Assembly: GCA_022393335.1 (NCBI GenBank)
Contig: JAJEKB010021741.1
Coordinates: 777,562 to 841,561, forward strand
Reading direction: 5' to 3'
DNA: 64,000 nucleotides
From: Macrotrachela quadricornifera
Lineage: Eukaryota > Rotifera > Eurotatoria > Philodinida > Philodinidae
The notes below the pieces were generated by a model, which ran no database searches, was not told the origin of the DNA, and was given only the letters and a program-made list of their open reading frames with translations. The translations under genes were made by a program, and so were the position numbers. This document shows positions 25,001 through 36,021 of the stretch, piece after piece (position 1 is the stretch's first letter; each line of letters opens with the position of its first letter).

Positions 25001-28000
25001 AAATAATAATGAGTCACACGTATTATCCTTAAACTTAACACTTGAACAACGTACATTACTTGGTGGAATCATGGTTAATTGGATTGTAGAACAACAAATC
25101 GAAAGAGCTTTAAATTTTGCCAATCAAGAAAAGTGGGAAGATTTTGAAAAAGAAATATTAAATGTACCTCATACTAATTGGACACCATCAGAACATGTTC
25201 CATGGTTAATATTAGAACTTGAAATGAATATTACAATTCGAGAAATTCAAGTTCAAGTTGCACATCATATGATACAACCAATATTAAATAAAAATAATTC
25301 TTCAATAAAAAATATTGTTATGCAAATGAATATGGGAGAAGGCAAAACATCAGTTATTTTACCTTTGTTAGCATTAAGTTTATGTTCATCATCTTCGAGT
25401 TTAGTTCGTATTATTGTATTAAAAGCATTATTTCCAATGAATTATCAATCATTACGTTATAAATTAGGTGGTCTATTAAATCGACGTGTAATACCATTTG
25501 CTTGTCGTCGTGATATGAATTTTAATGATGTACAAGTAAATCAAATTTTCAATCGTTTCAAACAAGGATTATATAATTTGGATATTGTTTTAACTTCACC
25601 TGAAGATATTCTATCTTTTGATTTACTTACAATAGATAAATGTCGACGAAATGAATTTGATACTGGTCGTTCAATGTTATCAATTCAAAGTTGGATAAAG
25701 ACATTTGTTCGTGATGTTTTAGATGAATCGGATGAAATTTTACATGTGAAGTATCAATTAATTTATTCAATCGGTCGTCAACAACAAGTTGATGGAGGTA
25801 TTGAACGTTGGAAAACCATTCAATATGTACTGGATTTGGTTAAACAACATGCTGTATATATTGCACAACAATATAACGATGATGTTTTTTACAAAGTATC
25901 AGATCGTCAAAGTAGTTTTCCAGAATTTCGTCTGCTTAATCATCGACCATTTTCAGAATTATGTCGGAGAATAGCAAATGATTGGATTAATCAAAAAAGT
26001 TATCGTCAATTAGATCAACAACTTATTTTATCATTCATATTGGATACAAATTCATCTATCGATAGTCTAATCAATCAATTTCCTCATAATACAATTCAAT
26101 TATTTTTAATTATGCGTGGTCTTCTATCATCTGAAGTATTATTTGTTGGTTTAAAAAAACGTTATCGAGTTAATTTTGGTGTCAATCAAAATACAAAATT
26201 CAATCGTTTAATGGCTGTACCATTTCGTGCAAAAGATGTTGCAGCTGAAAATACAGAATTTGGACATCCAGATGTAGCAATACTTTTAACACAAATTTCT
26301 TATTATTATAAAGGTTTGACAGATACACAAATGTATCAATGTTTTAATCGTTTAAATCAAGATGAAAGTGATCCTGAAATGATTTATGATCAATGGATTT
26401 CATTAGAAGAAGAAAATGATATTATTGCAAGTATAAAACAATGGAAAAGAATTAATCTAAAAGATAATCAACAACGAACTCAATTACTCTTTCCAACTTT
26501 ACGATATAATATGTTAATTATAAATTATTTTCTCAATCATTTTGTTTTTCCTCAAGAAGCAAAACAATTTCCAAATAAATTAGTTGCTTCTGCTTGGGAT
26601 TTATCATCATCTTTACGTGAGAAAATAATCACTGGATTTAGTGGTACAAATGATACTCAATTATTATTACCTGTTCATATTCGTCAGTGTGATTTACCAG
26701 AACTTCAAAAAACCGATGCCATTGTTCTCAATAATTTACTTCAATCAGAAAATGATTATTATCAATATTTACCAATTAGTACAAACTCGGACGAAATTTT
26801 AAAACAAATTGTTAATAGTAAATCAATGATTCAAGTCATTCTCGATGTTGGTGCTTTGTTTGTAGATGGTACCAATCGTCAAATAGCTGTCAAATGGTTG
26901 GATCTATCAGATAAAGTTAAAATCGATTATGCTGTATATTTTGAATCAGATTCAATATTTGTTTGTGATCGTCAATATCAGCATCATGCTTTTTTAACAT
27001 CACCTGCTAGTGAACGTCTTGATCGTTGTGTATTTTATTTAGATGAAATTCATACGAGAGGAACAGATTTTAAATTTCCTAATGATTTTAGAGCTGCTGT
27101 TACCTTAGGAAATGGTCTTACTAAGGATCGATTAGTTCAAGCATGTATGAGAATGAGAAAATTAGGTAAACATCATTGGTTAAGTTTTTGGAGTTCAAAT
27201 GAAGTTCATCAACAAATCCGAACGATGAAGAAAAATTCAATTTCATCAAATGAAAAGGAAAGTATAGATGATCAAATTATTCTGACTGATATACTCCGTT
27301 GGGTTTATGAAAATACTCAACAGACAACTTGGGATGGTTTACATCTTTGGGCAACGCAAAGTTTGAGTTTTCAAAGGAAAATTACGGCTTTTCAGAATAT
27401 TAATTGGAAAGAAAACGGAACATTATATACAAATACAACAATGGAAAATATAGCTAAAGGATGTTTGGAATCTGAAGTCTTAGAATTAAAATCTATGTAT
27501 GGTGTATCAAAAACATTTCAAACAGTATTTGACATTTATTCTGCTCGATATAAACATTCAAGTATTTGTTTATCAGTAGAAATTCATGAAGCTGTTTCTA
27601 AACGTTTACGCGATTATGGTGGATCGAAAAAACTTCTGACACAACTATTAGATGAAGAACAACAACGAGAACTAGAGCGAGAACAAGAGTTGGAAGAAGA
27701 ACGACAACAGAAACGTCCTCCAATTGTTCATCCTTATGAACCTCAATTGCACGATGAAATCAAGGCTTTATGTGATATGCATGGTCCTATGTTGAATTTA
27801 TCAAAGTTAACTTCAGTATTTCTTCCTATTGCTGATGCTTTTCTTGGTACTACATTCTATCGTGAATGTCAACCACGTTGTTGGCAACAAAATCTTTGGA
27901 TTACCGATGAATTCAAACGTGTGATTCAAACATGTGGAGAATCATTAGATCCTTTTCTACGTCCTGCACGATGGGTTGTGATCTATCGTAATGAACATAT

Positions 28001-28541
28001 TATTTTTGTCAGCCCTTTTGAAGCTAATTGGCTGATGGGTCAATTACATAGTCTCTATCGTAAACAATCATCTGGAGAATTATTGACTACAACATTACGA
28101 CTGTTGTTACCACGAACTAGACGAGATCAATCAATTATAGTGAATACAAATACTTTAACAATTCCTCCATCAATTACACCTGATCGTGGTGCTATTGCAT
28201 TCCCAATTCCAACTGAATGGTTGGTGGTATTATTTATTTTTAACGGTACTCTTTACTTTGAAACTACTGATGAACAAACAGCGTATTGCCATTGCTTAGG
28301 TATATGTCCTAAACCTCGTACCAAAATTGAAGAAGATGCTTTTGAGAAAGGTTGGATTACTATTGATGGATTTGTTGAAAAAACAGAGCATCGTAATCTT
28401 TTACAACTTCAACAATGTCATTTTCAAGCCAATCCTGTAGCATTCATTAGAAAATTGATCGAAAATAGAAATAATACACATGCACCACTTATATCTCATG
28501 TCGGTAGTATTCTTACAAATGCTGTGAAGCTTTCAGTTTGA
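19053..28541 (+). CDS. Giant DUF3638/DUF3645 P-loop protein, 3162 aa
   Basis: A single uninterrupted 3162-codon frame. I recognise the DUF3638-DUF3645 family, large eukaryotic proteins of unsettled function that databases often label putative ubiquitinyl hydrolase; I cannot confirm that activity. Visible features are a Cys/His cluster C643-x-C645...H651-x2-C654-x2-C657; a Walker A-like GEGKTS at 2095-2100; a DESDE acidic box at 2224-2228 that could act as Walker B; DEIHTRGTD from 2664; and QACMRMRKLGK from 2696, resembling a helicase motif VI. A Glu/Gln-rich coiled segment lies near 2864-2887. The order suggests a helicase-like ATPase core in the last third. It is probably intracellular, with no signal peptide or membrane helix. 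A TAG stop lies immediately before the ATG in frame and coincides with a splice acceptor. A polyadenylation signal AATAAA is at 28610. Confidence 0.85.
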   Translation: MLSKRPRLTSSLDNNDILHSREINESILNHLFLPHGLSSSAYADHLIQSNHENEYKILLCMNEYFQSLDTINELPILSIIKTCTQHWSIVQDTKNCSVPLLQSTIQKLLPNDFLPLYFHAQNAAILIEIDENSPNQPLISSWQVLLPTETITSSLEPHLSCFPVPTFRLPDQSQLLSSVHCELLLEFMNNTIEYSKAHKASYEFDETREVPISHYVCQWWITQFQGVQINNQVNTCISFKKKHRDQIRYKNSIFPFRRSGLWMTMKVVFQSILTKRLGKIGTIVYKLLITDFLTYFIYTRQKLPNFHISNDLLIYSLRKIVRRLNKIDISLSSIDSNDIIPWIQNIREKIKQKIDCITSNLDWQKSIEKNQKENILQLSLDPNPKEIYQHSCQKLKAYLNKNHFHTSNKQFYDKYDYNCRSLTSVHNENNELPQSSALTNTDDDDMGIALTYIEIWVQSYLKQWINRSLQSTNGYKCFKSLQSFYEDYQRAALKFYYSDNQSTDSIGYTRFILTSLTIIRLMHMKLCEDKQFELLKLHAIKIPHLMNLFEFLILPNRDDMIQARNLYDYFLEFNNKSYPDLLSNIDSSNAFGVRFAGQSVEINENLKKIQEEIEQDKNDKIQEINNEKEKYEELMKKINDLKCECEPGSFHRKCNRCTMIKEADNIKVDIYECPMPSERKSALAVMFELQMPNEIRCYRDILWLFINRPKPNPSHNMHEWLNTRPHQNKLKQYVKDSHNCKVKLVSATKSITESHYSTSRQIKSTPLEDYFYDNGLKVQISPTKTNNFQDECRTLTPQLTDSNYKDLQFSIDKTEFVQNQVIAELSKCSLKLKSDEFIEFGSFRSGHRLQWHNLLSILELDSLSMDEESVVILITHALSQYGPVTENRTSLICSWCPESHQQLLEDHFVDELIIRLDRHLKDCESNWQNELILVIITVIVMRIFTICNSTRKNQMINLVLKCREISKKWIELISKTIQNSSSSDSDKMNGLRDKIVTIGITNLMTYSIYNDSSNTLVLSNQDVISLLIIATTIHDNSILNKKTIHMSIFMRNLMRYNERVLLSIHPIIIKLLQENAYESLNEFCAIHWAVVRTKGVINGKWKKRNTNIYDGWYDGEYESNKLSIDCLKGRFFVNKMTIGFLPDRVTSNELFRRVFDQHIFEVQAAESENSYITKHGYHADEKVHYEFTYDNGYYGNSGLIIYERHVKTNVKFKLIPPNCFEGELPDIFISNYSHWWNENTKVLEFRPICFQDSNFLTNTSYILFKQKYIATHNTENQQHLINRSSIFFQNLFKRYFIRLDDESYVYMLRENDIIHIYLSRLGIAFKYNCHNKIITSREYSDMYIDEDQCFGTLTGLKSGLLLSPIAIINQKNKHYLCRKLIVPFGQVQANKKLDDDHQTVTIERKSSTLFIHKYFVFILNDRLRILQPIDSPTGWLYLALLHAMTSHPLLDQYTGMTGMERSFQLLHSAGCWSDQPYDLITRNILLQIATISPKVNFYPENLTCMVKIDWNENSLPYSMQHFGYYLIVKKLIETSEEWNFMHPSSTVNDEIQKLFESKKYNEKLLFKLYWDYRDTYNPIARLSTQMEKENYCTSSTKSYQPVWESCSHSTNYSSIRLVDHLYSSGDVNLINSEQLRCFPLSRWLKDEYQLKNIWIGLFKFAEQLKTTESDHKKDDIERFEMLLNFLHYISGKCSSQPFYLQMLKSILKAPTLSLGSISYPEFTRYKKIEEYSFRSHRINLGRMGYYKRNIVHQEIQDCFVKNCTYQNKNLPEMHKLTSQTNQINRLLETWRENAKFRSSVENIQNYFHSITIIPLNNKISINPQQFEFELFEKHYQIHLNLPDKLINQKLLKNAQEKFLHPHSNYFIKPKMYVPIKTEEKEFPKEIFPSTNSQINPLSDITNYFKEHLTESWKKFNLTEEYEKEFPSVEEINQFLDSIHQESIQMWNELVNSITITNDLPIKWGLISRILPTTLISVFQQIYLNNNESHVLSLNLTLEQRTLLGGIMVNWIVEQQIERALNFANQEKWEDFEKEILNVPHTNWTPSEHVPWLILELEMNITIREIQVQVAHHMIQPILNKNNSSIKNIVMQMNMGEGKTSVILPLLALSLCSSSSSLVRIIVLKALFPMNYQSLRYKLGGLLNRRVIPFACRRDMNFNDVQVNQIFNRFKQGLYNLDIVLTSPEDILSFDLLTIDKCRRNEFDTGRSMLSIQSWIKTFVRDVLDESDEILHVKYQLIYSIGRQQQVDGGIERWKTIQYVLDLVKQHAVYIAQQYNDDVFYKVSDRQSSFPEFRLLNHRPFSELCRRIANDWINQKSYRQLDQQLILSFILDTNSSIDSLINQFPHNTIQLFLIMRGLLSSEVLFVGLKKRYRVNFGVNQNTKFNRLMAVPFRAKDVAAENTEFGHPDVAILLTQISYYYKGLTDTQMYQCFNRLNQDESDPEMIYDQWISLEEENDIIASIKQWKRINLKDNQQRTQLLFPTLRYNMLIINYFLNHFVFPQEAKQFPNKLVASAWDLSSSLREKIITGFSGTNDTQLLLPVHIRQCDLPELQKTDAIVLNNLLQSENDYYQYLPISTNSDEILKQIVNSKSMIQVILDVGALFVDGTNRQIAVKWLDLSDKVKIDYAVYFESDSIFVCDRQYQHHAFLTSPASERLDRCVFYLDEIHTRGTDFKFPNDFRAAVTLGNGLTKDRLVQACMRMRKLGKHHWLSFWSSNEVHQQIRTMKKNSISSNEKESIDDQIILTDILRWVYENTQQTTWDGLHLWATQSLSFQRKITAFQNINWKENGTLYTNTTMENIAKGCLESEVLELKSMYGVSKTFQTVFDIYSARYKHSSICLSVEIHEAVSKRLRDYGGSKKLLTQLLDEEQQRELEREQELEEERQQKRPPIVHPYEPQLHDEIKALCDMHGPMLNLSKLTSVFLPIADAFLGTTFYRECQPRCWQQNLWITDEFKRVIQTCGESLDPFLRPARWVVIYRNEHIIFVSPFEANWLMGQLHSLYRKQSSGELLTTTLRLLLPRTRRDQSIIVNTNTLTIPPSITPDRGAIAFPIPTEWLVVLFIFNGTLYFETTDEQTAYCHCLGICPKPRTKIEEDAFEKGWITIDGFVEKTEHRNLLQLQQCHFQANPVAFIRKLIENRNNTHAPLISHVGSILTNAVKLSV

Positions 28542-29214
28542 TCATTTGGACAGTATTTCATTATTTATTCTTATTTGCTAAACATGTATTAATAATTTTT
28601 TAGTTCTTAAATAAACACGACATATCTATACAGTAGAATAAATTTTGTTTCAACTCAGAGGATGAAAAGAGATTGATGTCGTTGAAAACAATCTATATTC
28701 TACCTATTAATTTATGAATATATGATGTCTATAGGCAATAGTACAAGTATAGCAGCGTTAATTATTTTATCCTTTTTACTACAATCAGTTTAAAAACTTT
28801 TCTAATCTCCTATGTATATTACTATGCTTCAGTATGATATAGAAATAAATAGAATATGAAAGTTTATAACTATCACAGATTTAGAAAGTGATACATTATT
28901 CGATATAAAAAAACTAATTCCATTATGAATTTTCTTTATTTACTTACAAATCAACTGAAATATATGGTTAAAACATGATTTAACAATTTAAATTAAATTT
29001 CAACTCTAAATATTTGGAAAACAACAAAAAAAAAAAATCTCTACCAATTAGATTGATATATCTATATACAAATACACATTCACACCTAACTAAAGATAAT
29101 GATTCAGATATCATAAAAGCCTATACTCTGTTTTATCAAAACATTGAAAGAAAAAAAAAGATAACATCTTTTTGGCCAAGTTATTTTCTTTTCACATTGT
29201 AATAGTATGAGAGA
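28542..29214. other. Spacer between giant gene and galactosidase
   Basis: It contains the AATAAA at 28610 and AT-rich sequence. The short frame near 29014 is not supported. Confidence 0.5.
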
Positions 29215-31160
29215 ATGATAAATTTAATACTTTTCTACTTGTTATTTTTCATCAAATTTTCCAATGAATTGAACAATGGACTTGGTAGAACACCTCAAAT
29301 GGGTAAAATAAATAATTATGAATAAACTCTATATATTATTTATTGTTAAAGGATGGAATAGTTGGTATGGTTTTCGTTGTAGTGTCAATGAAACAGTAGT
29401 TCGACAAACAGCAGATGCTCTTGTAGATACAGGTCTTGCTGCAGCTGGATATCAATATGGTATATTTTATTCTTATTTTCTATGTAGAAATTATTATCTT
29501 CTATAGTGAATTTGGATGATTGTTGGCAAGGAATTCGAGATGCTCAAGGAACTATTCATTCTGATTTAAACACCTTTCCAAATGGTATTCCAGCTATTAT
29601 TGATTATGTTCATTCAAAAAAACTCAAGTTTGGTCTTTATTCAGGTAAATAAGATAAAGTCTTTTTTATTTATCTATTCATCATATGATAAATATTTTTC
29701 TCGATATATTAGATCGAGGAAATTTGACATGTGGTGGTAGACCAGGTTCATTGGGTTATGAAATAAAAGATGCCAATACTTATGCTTTATGGGGTGTGGA
29801 TTATTTAAAACTTGATAGTTGTTATACAAATGGAACTCCCGCAGCAATAGAATATTCAATTATGCGTGATGCATTGAATACTAGTGGAAGATCAATCTTC
29901 TACTCTTTATGTGGTATAGATACAAATTGATAGTAATCTTTAGTATTTTGTTTTACTAAAGGTGGTGTTACTAAATATGATTTATGGCCACCTAATGTTG
30001 GAAATAGTTGGCGAACAGCAGACGATATTCAAGATAATTGGCCTGCAATAATCAGTAATATTGATCAGGTAAGATTATATTATAGATTTTATATATAATT
30101 ATTATTTCCTATTTACTAGAATAATGATTTTGTTGACAAAGCCGGACCAGGTGGTTGGAATGATCCTGATAGTAAATGCTTTTTTCAAAGTTTTTTAATT
30201 AATTTTCATTATAAAATAATATTCATTTTAGTGCTTCAAATTGGTAATGGTGGTATGACTGATACTGAATATACAGCACATTTTTCTCTTTGGTCTATAA
30301 GTAAAGCACCTTTAATTATAGGATGCGATATTCGAAATATAAGTGCAGCAAGTTTATCAATTCTGACTAATTCAGAAGTTATTGCTGTTAATCAAGATCC
30401 ATTAGGTATTCAAGGAAAAAAGGTAGCTTTTGCATCATCACAATCATCCAATGCTGCAAGTGAAGTTATTGTTGCTAATTGTTCATTATCAAATATTGAT
30501 CCAAAACGTCGTCAATGGATATATAATTCTCAAAATGGAAGTTTTCGATCAGTATTCAATGGACGATGTTTATCAATTGGTAATTGTAGTACAAGAAGAG
30601 AAACTTATATTATACTTAATGATTGTCATATTGATGATCCACAAGCACAATGTCAAGGTAAAAATCAACAATGGATAGTTAATATATCTAATCAAACTAT
30701 TGTTTCACAAATGGCTGGTTACTGGTAAGTTAAAAATAATACTTTTTAATAATCGAAAGTATTATAAATAATTAGTTTGGAAGTACACAATTCCTATGGT
30801 CCAAATATTTATGCACTTTTATGTACTGGACATGAAAATCAAAGATGGATATGGAATGCAACAGATGGAACAATAAAAAGTGAATCTAGTGATCTATGTT
30901 TAACAGTTCCATTAGAACTCGAAATATGGTCTAGTCCACTTTCAGGTGGTTCACAAGCTGTCGTATTACTCAATCGAAGTGATAGTAACAATGAACAAAT
31001 TACTGTACAATGGACTGATATTGGTTTTCCTGTAAATCATTCAGCTATTGTTCGAGATTTATGGGCTCATCAAGATCTTGGAATATTCATAGGCAATTAT
31101 ACATCACCAAATATACCTTCTCATGGAGTTATGATGCTAAATATTACACTTACGAAATGA
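29215..31160 (+). CDS. GH27 alpha-galactosidase with inserted ricin-type lectin, 8 exons
   Basis: Exons: 29215-29302, 29352-29459, 29507-29644, 29713-29913, 29962-30068, 30120-30171, 30232-30724, 30776-31160. Introns are about 47-68 bp with GT-AG ends, and the join gives exactly 523 aa. A hydrophobic N-terminus suggests secretion. Family 27 landmarks are in order: [35 protein letters not shown] (nucleophile Asp146), NSWRTADDI (probable acid/base Asp200), [15 protein letters not shown] and INQDPLG. Residues ~320-450 form a ricin B-like lectin with QQW at 377-379 and QRW at 418-420. It sits between the catalytic barrel and the C-terminal beta-domain (from ~455). The likely role is hydrolysis of terminal alpha-galactose or alpha-GalNAc in the gut or lysosome; which sugar is not decidable by eye. 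AATAAA lies at 31184. Confidence 0.9.
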
Positions 31161-31305
31161 AAAATTGATTGATTCATTTGACTAATAAAATCATTGAACA
31201 TATTTTCTTTCCAATGATGAAAAGATTTTATTTAAAAAAACGAGGATATACTTAAACAATACTATAGAATTTTTCAAAATGAAAATATTTTACTAATATA
31301 TAATA

Positions 31306-33290
31306 TCACCAATATAAATAACAATCTGTATTAATAAGTTTTATTGAATATCTATCAAGTAATTTCATTGATTTTATCAAAATATCAAGTTTATTAATCC
31401 GTTGTGTATCTAATTCTGAAATACGTAATAAAAATAAGTATCGAGTATGTTCTTTAATTTCTGATAATATAAATTGAACAACAGATTCAAGATATTGATA
31501 AGATGGATTAATATTAAATTGTTGTAATCGAGGACAAAGATAAACAAATATTTTAATTAAATTTAATGTATGTTGACGTATAATAGTCAAATTTTTAATA
31601 CTATTTACCTTAATTTTTAATCGAAAATTATTATTATTTAATAATGATATACATTGATTTTCATTTAATAATATAGAATTAAATATTAATGTATGACAAT
31701 TCGATGTTAAAAATAATATTTCAAGTAATTGTTTAAAAGGAAAATCTTCACAACGAATAATTAAAATAGTAATTTGTATTAAAGGAATAATTCGATTAAA
31801 ATGATTTATAATTAAATTTTGAGTTATACGATAACTAGATGAAATAGTAAGTTTAGTAATATTTGGAAAGAAATTTTTACAATTAATTAATGCTTCTTCA
31901 TCTTTAATATTAATATGACGAACAGAATTTAAATTCGTTTCTTCATCATATAAATATTCATTTTGATCATATTTACCATTTATTATATAATATTTTCTTC
32001 TTAAAAATAAATAATATTGTATTTTAAAAAGAAAAAATTTTTTTTTTTACCTGTATGGTTTAGTTGAATAGAAAATTCCACGATTTGACCATTGTCCCCA
32101 ATTATGTCGATGTGTAAAAAACCATTTTCGTTCTAACCAAAATAATGAAGTAAATTTATTCATTAAATCTTTACATTTAATATCATTAAATGAAAAATTT
32201 CTATAATGAATATCAAATATACGTAAATTTGGTATATCATTTAAAATTAAATATTCCCATTGTTTATCATCTAAATATTCTCCATAACATGTTGTTATAT
32301 GTAATATTTGAAGATTATGAAAAAGTTTTTTAACAAGTAATTTAAATTGATAAAATCTTATTAAATCTAAATGAATTGAAACATGTATTAAATTATTTAA
32401 TACAATTGGAAACATTTCTATTTGATCATAAGCATTTAAACATAAAAGATTTATTGATAAATGATGAAGTTGAGGAACATAAGATAAAAAAGCAGTAAAT
32501 TCATCAAGTTCACATCTACCTTCTATAATAAGATGTTCAATAGGACTACATACATTATTATTCATAGATGACATAACAGAACCAAAACCTTTATTAAATG
32601 ACATTTTACAATATTTTAATGAAGGTAATTGAAATATAAAATGATAGGGAATATTTTTATTTGATGTCCAACCATCATAAATAATAATTAATGAAGAAAG
32701 ATATGGAAGAGAAATTAAATATTTAAGAATATCTTTAAGATATATTAATTCTACATTATTAAGAATAAGTGTTTCAAGTTGAATAAATTTTGAAATATTT
32801 TCTGATAATAATATATTAAAATAATGTGGTAATTGATGTGATACATGAAGTGAACGAATTCGATGTATATTTGGTGTAATAAAATTTGTATAATAAGAAT
32901 AAAGAATTGATCTAGACATAGATAAAATATTAATATCAAGTGGAATTGTTGAAAAAAGGACAAGATATTGAAATCGTTGATTAAGATTAAAAAAACTTTC
33001 ATAAATATGATAAGCATCAAGATATTCAAATATATCATATATAACTTCATTTGGAAGATCTTCAAAATGAATGGAAGGTAACCTTAATAAATTATAACAA
33101 AAAAATAAATATAATTGAATTTTTTAATGAACCTTTTCGTATTGATTGTTGTTACTAGAAAAATAAAAATGAATATGATAAAATATTTAGAAAAAAAAAG
33201 AATTAAATATTATTTACATTGAAATTTTTTTATGTTATTTTCACCAGAATAATCAATAGTACTGATTCGTTGTCGTTTTATTTCATTCAT
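31306..33290 (-). CDS. F-box / LRR-like protein, 3 exons, 591 aa
   Basis: Exons on the minus strand: 33290-33218, 33059-32051 and 31999-31306, joined by GT-AG introns to an exact 592-codon frame. An F-box lies at residues ~23-60 (FQYLPNEVIYDIFEYLD). The remainder is Leu/Ile-rich with irregular LRR-like repeats, as in FBXL-type substrate receptors of SCF ubiquitin ligases. Bdelloids carry very many divergent members of such a family, so the target is unknown. The first intron acceptor was chosen at 33060-33061 because it alone keeps the F-box in frame. The gene converges on the galactosidase; a minus-strand AATAAA sits at 31227-31232, so the two 3' ends nearly overlap. Confidence 0.8.
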
Positions 33291-36021
33291 AATAATATCT
33301 ATAAAAGAAATAATCTAACATAGACATATTAGATAAATATGTGATAATATAATGCATGATGTTTATTTCTTCATTTGCAAGTAGTTTACGTAAATATATA
33401 CGGAAGTTTGTTTGTTTTTTTATTTTTGTTGAGTAATACGACAAACATTCGAAAAGAAAAAAACCAAACTACTTTTACTTTTTCTTTGATATGATTTTGT
33501 CTCTTTTTAACTAGACGAAAACATGAGTCATGAAAAATGAAGAACAGAAAAAAAAAAGACGTTTTACACTTTATTTTATCTCGTTCTCTATCTTGAATAT
33601 ATAATTTAGTATATGTTACAGACTTACTAATTAATAAAGATGAATGTTGAAAACATCTGTATAATGACTTGATATTAACCACTATATACGTCAAAAGATC
33701 AAAAGAATAGAGAGAAAATATTCTATGATTACATATGTGAATGAATAGCAAAAGAATATCTTATTTGTTTGCTTACAGTATGCCTGGTTTTTTCCAACAT
33801 CAACATGTGAGAATCAAAATGTAATCAAATTTTCTCCTTTCTTATGTATGATTCACTGAAGGAAAGAAGGAAGGAATATCCATATACCTTTTCAGGTATG
33901 CACACTAAAAATAAATGTATCGTATATATATATATCTTTCGTTCTGTCCACTGACTGTTCATTCATTTTATTGTTTCAAACATACGGCTATATATAAACA
34001 ACATGATTGAACGTGCAAAACTTGTATATTTTTGTATTAGTTATTTTTTTACAGTTATTTCTCGATTATTTATTTGTTGAAAATACGCCATACTCAACCA
34101 ATGATCGAGAGAGAATTACCATTAAGTGGTTTGATGGAGATCGGATCATTTCAAGGATGGACAGATTCTACAATCTAACCTTCTTGAATTTTCAACGTGA
34201 CAATAGTTAAATCGAAAAAGATATGAATCACATGCTTTTGAGAAAAAAATTCAAAATTTGCCATATGGTAGATTTGAACCATGCTTTCAGAATGTGTCGT
34301 ACATTGTGTTACAAAATGGGACACATTTTTTGTTTTAGTGTGCGGGGTGCGACGAAAAAGCTTAACGAGCAATGTACATTCGCGCGCTTAACAATCTTTT
34401 CTTGAGCAAAATAGATTTAATGTCCAACCGACAGATTGTTAGTCTGAAGGTCAGATGGGTGGCTACTGGCAGCCCAGGGTCACCTCCTACAGCTGTTTTA
34501 AACAGTTACAGGTTCCTGTGAAAGTTCAGAAACTTCCCCGGCAGGCGAGATTGACTGAAGATTGTTCCAATCAGTATCATACATTCGTTCTAATATTACA
34601 ATTTTATTAATTAATTGTCGGTATTATTAGAATTTTTTATTGATTTCTATATCGTTTAAATAGATAATATATATAGCACTGATTAATCTAATTCGATGGC
34701 TAGATCCGTTTTTTATCATGCTGTTTCCATAATATAGCAGAGAACTTTAATTTTTTTTTATCACTTAAAGTAGTCGGATGGTACCATATACGGCCTACAA
34801 TCAGATTAGCCAGTACCATCTCATTCGATATTAGAGAATAAAAAAAATAAAAAATAAAATCCATTTCAGTAAATACTTACTGCCAAATATCATGAAAAAT
34901 CCTCGGAAAATAACACGGACAAAAGAATAGTGTTCAGAAAAATAATGGAATAAACCACCACTCGTGAACGACATGAAAAAAGAATGTCCTATATCCTAAC
35001 AATGATTTGAATCTAAATAAAGAAAAAAAATATTTATTTATTTAAATACTTTTACTATTTATTTTGATGTTAAAATTAATTTTGAAATATCGTTCGTTGA
35101 CTTTTTATAGAAATAGAGAACATCGCGTAAACAATTACTCGATATGTTCCATAAACTCACCACTGAAAATTTAGAAAATCGATTAAAAATGGATCGTAAA
35201 CGGTGTCCGATAAAATGTCCCTTAATATATTCGTACCTATATTATTTTCTGGTATTCGTATACGAAAAATGTCGATTTCCGCAAAATCAACGTTTTTTTA
35301 TCGGTTTATTGACTTTTATCGACCGTACGGTATTGACTGTTTTTCTTATTCTTATGGTTTGAGACAAGGATATATAATAAAATAAATCAATTCTTAAGTT
35401 TTATAATGAAGTAATTCTTGGCCAAGTATTGAACTATTAGTTTCAATACTAAATGTTATACTATCTTTGTAGAAACAGTTTTTCAATTGCACATATCTTT
35501 AAGATATTTTATTCACCGAAAACTAATCCTTAAAAACACCTCCGAGGTGATATAAGACGTTTTTAAAAATCAGTAGACAAATATAAAATAACAATGTTTC
35601 TATTGAAAGTGTCACAATATATACATTTGTTTAATTATATTAAGTAAAATTATTTATTTATCTTTGCTTTAGAAAAGAATTCAAGAATTTATACAAAAAA
35701 GAAAGTATAGAAGTTATATACTCTGTATGTGAACGAGAGTTTGTTACATCAGGAAGCCAAATACCGTGTGTATTAATTTATTATAGGCACTTATTTTATC
35801 ATAGCCCATTACAACAACGGTTTTCTGTTAGAATTCTTAATCACATGTACAAATACATATATAAAACATTACTAATAGTGACTGCTACTAATAATAATAA
35901 ATTTGAAGATGATTTATGAAAAGCTTTTTTACTTGAACATCTTTAGAATCTTTTATTCAAAGAAATTTTAGATTAAATTCTTTAGAAATATGAATGAATA
36001 CAATATACGCACATAAAAATT
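33291..36021. other. Intergenic, no gene recognised
   Basis: About 2.7 kb of AT-rich sequence. A more GC-balanced patch at about 34420-34560 may be an old SINE or other repeat but shows no clear tRNA-like boxes. Frames at 34007-34405 and 35144-35385 carry no recognisable motif. Confidence 0.45.

Noticed and set aside
32751..33065. 104-aa minus-strand frame
   Set aside because: It is the wrong phase of the F-box exon; the correct phase reads LPNEVIYDIFEYLD and joins cleanly on both sides.
33900..33945. Simple TA-rich repeat considered as a promoter or element end
   Set aside because: Only a short (TA)n microsatellite, with no gene start or TIR nearby.
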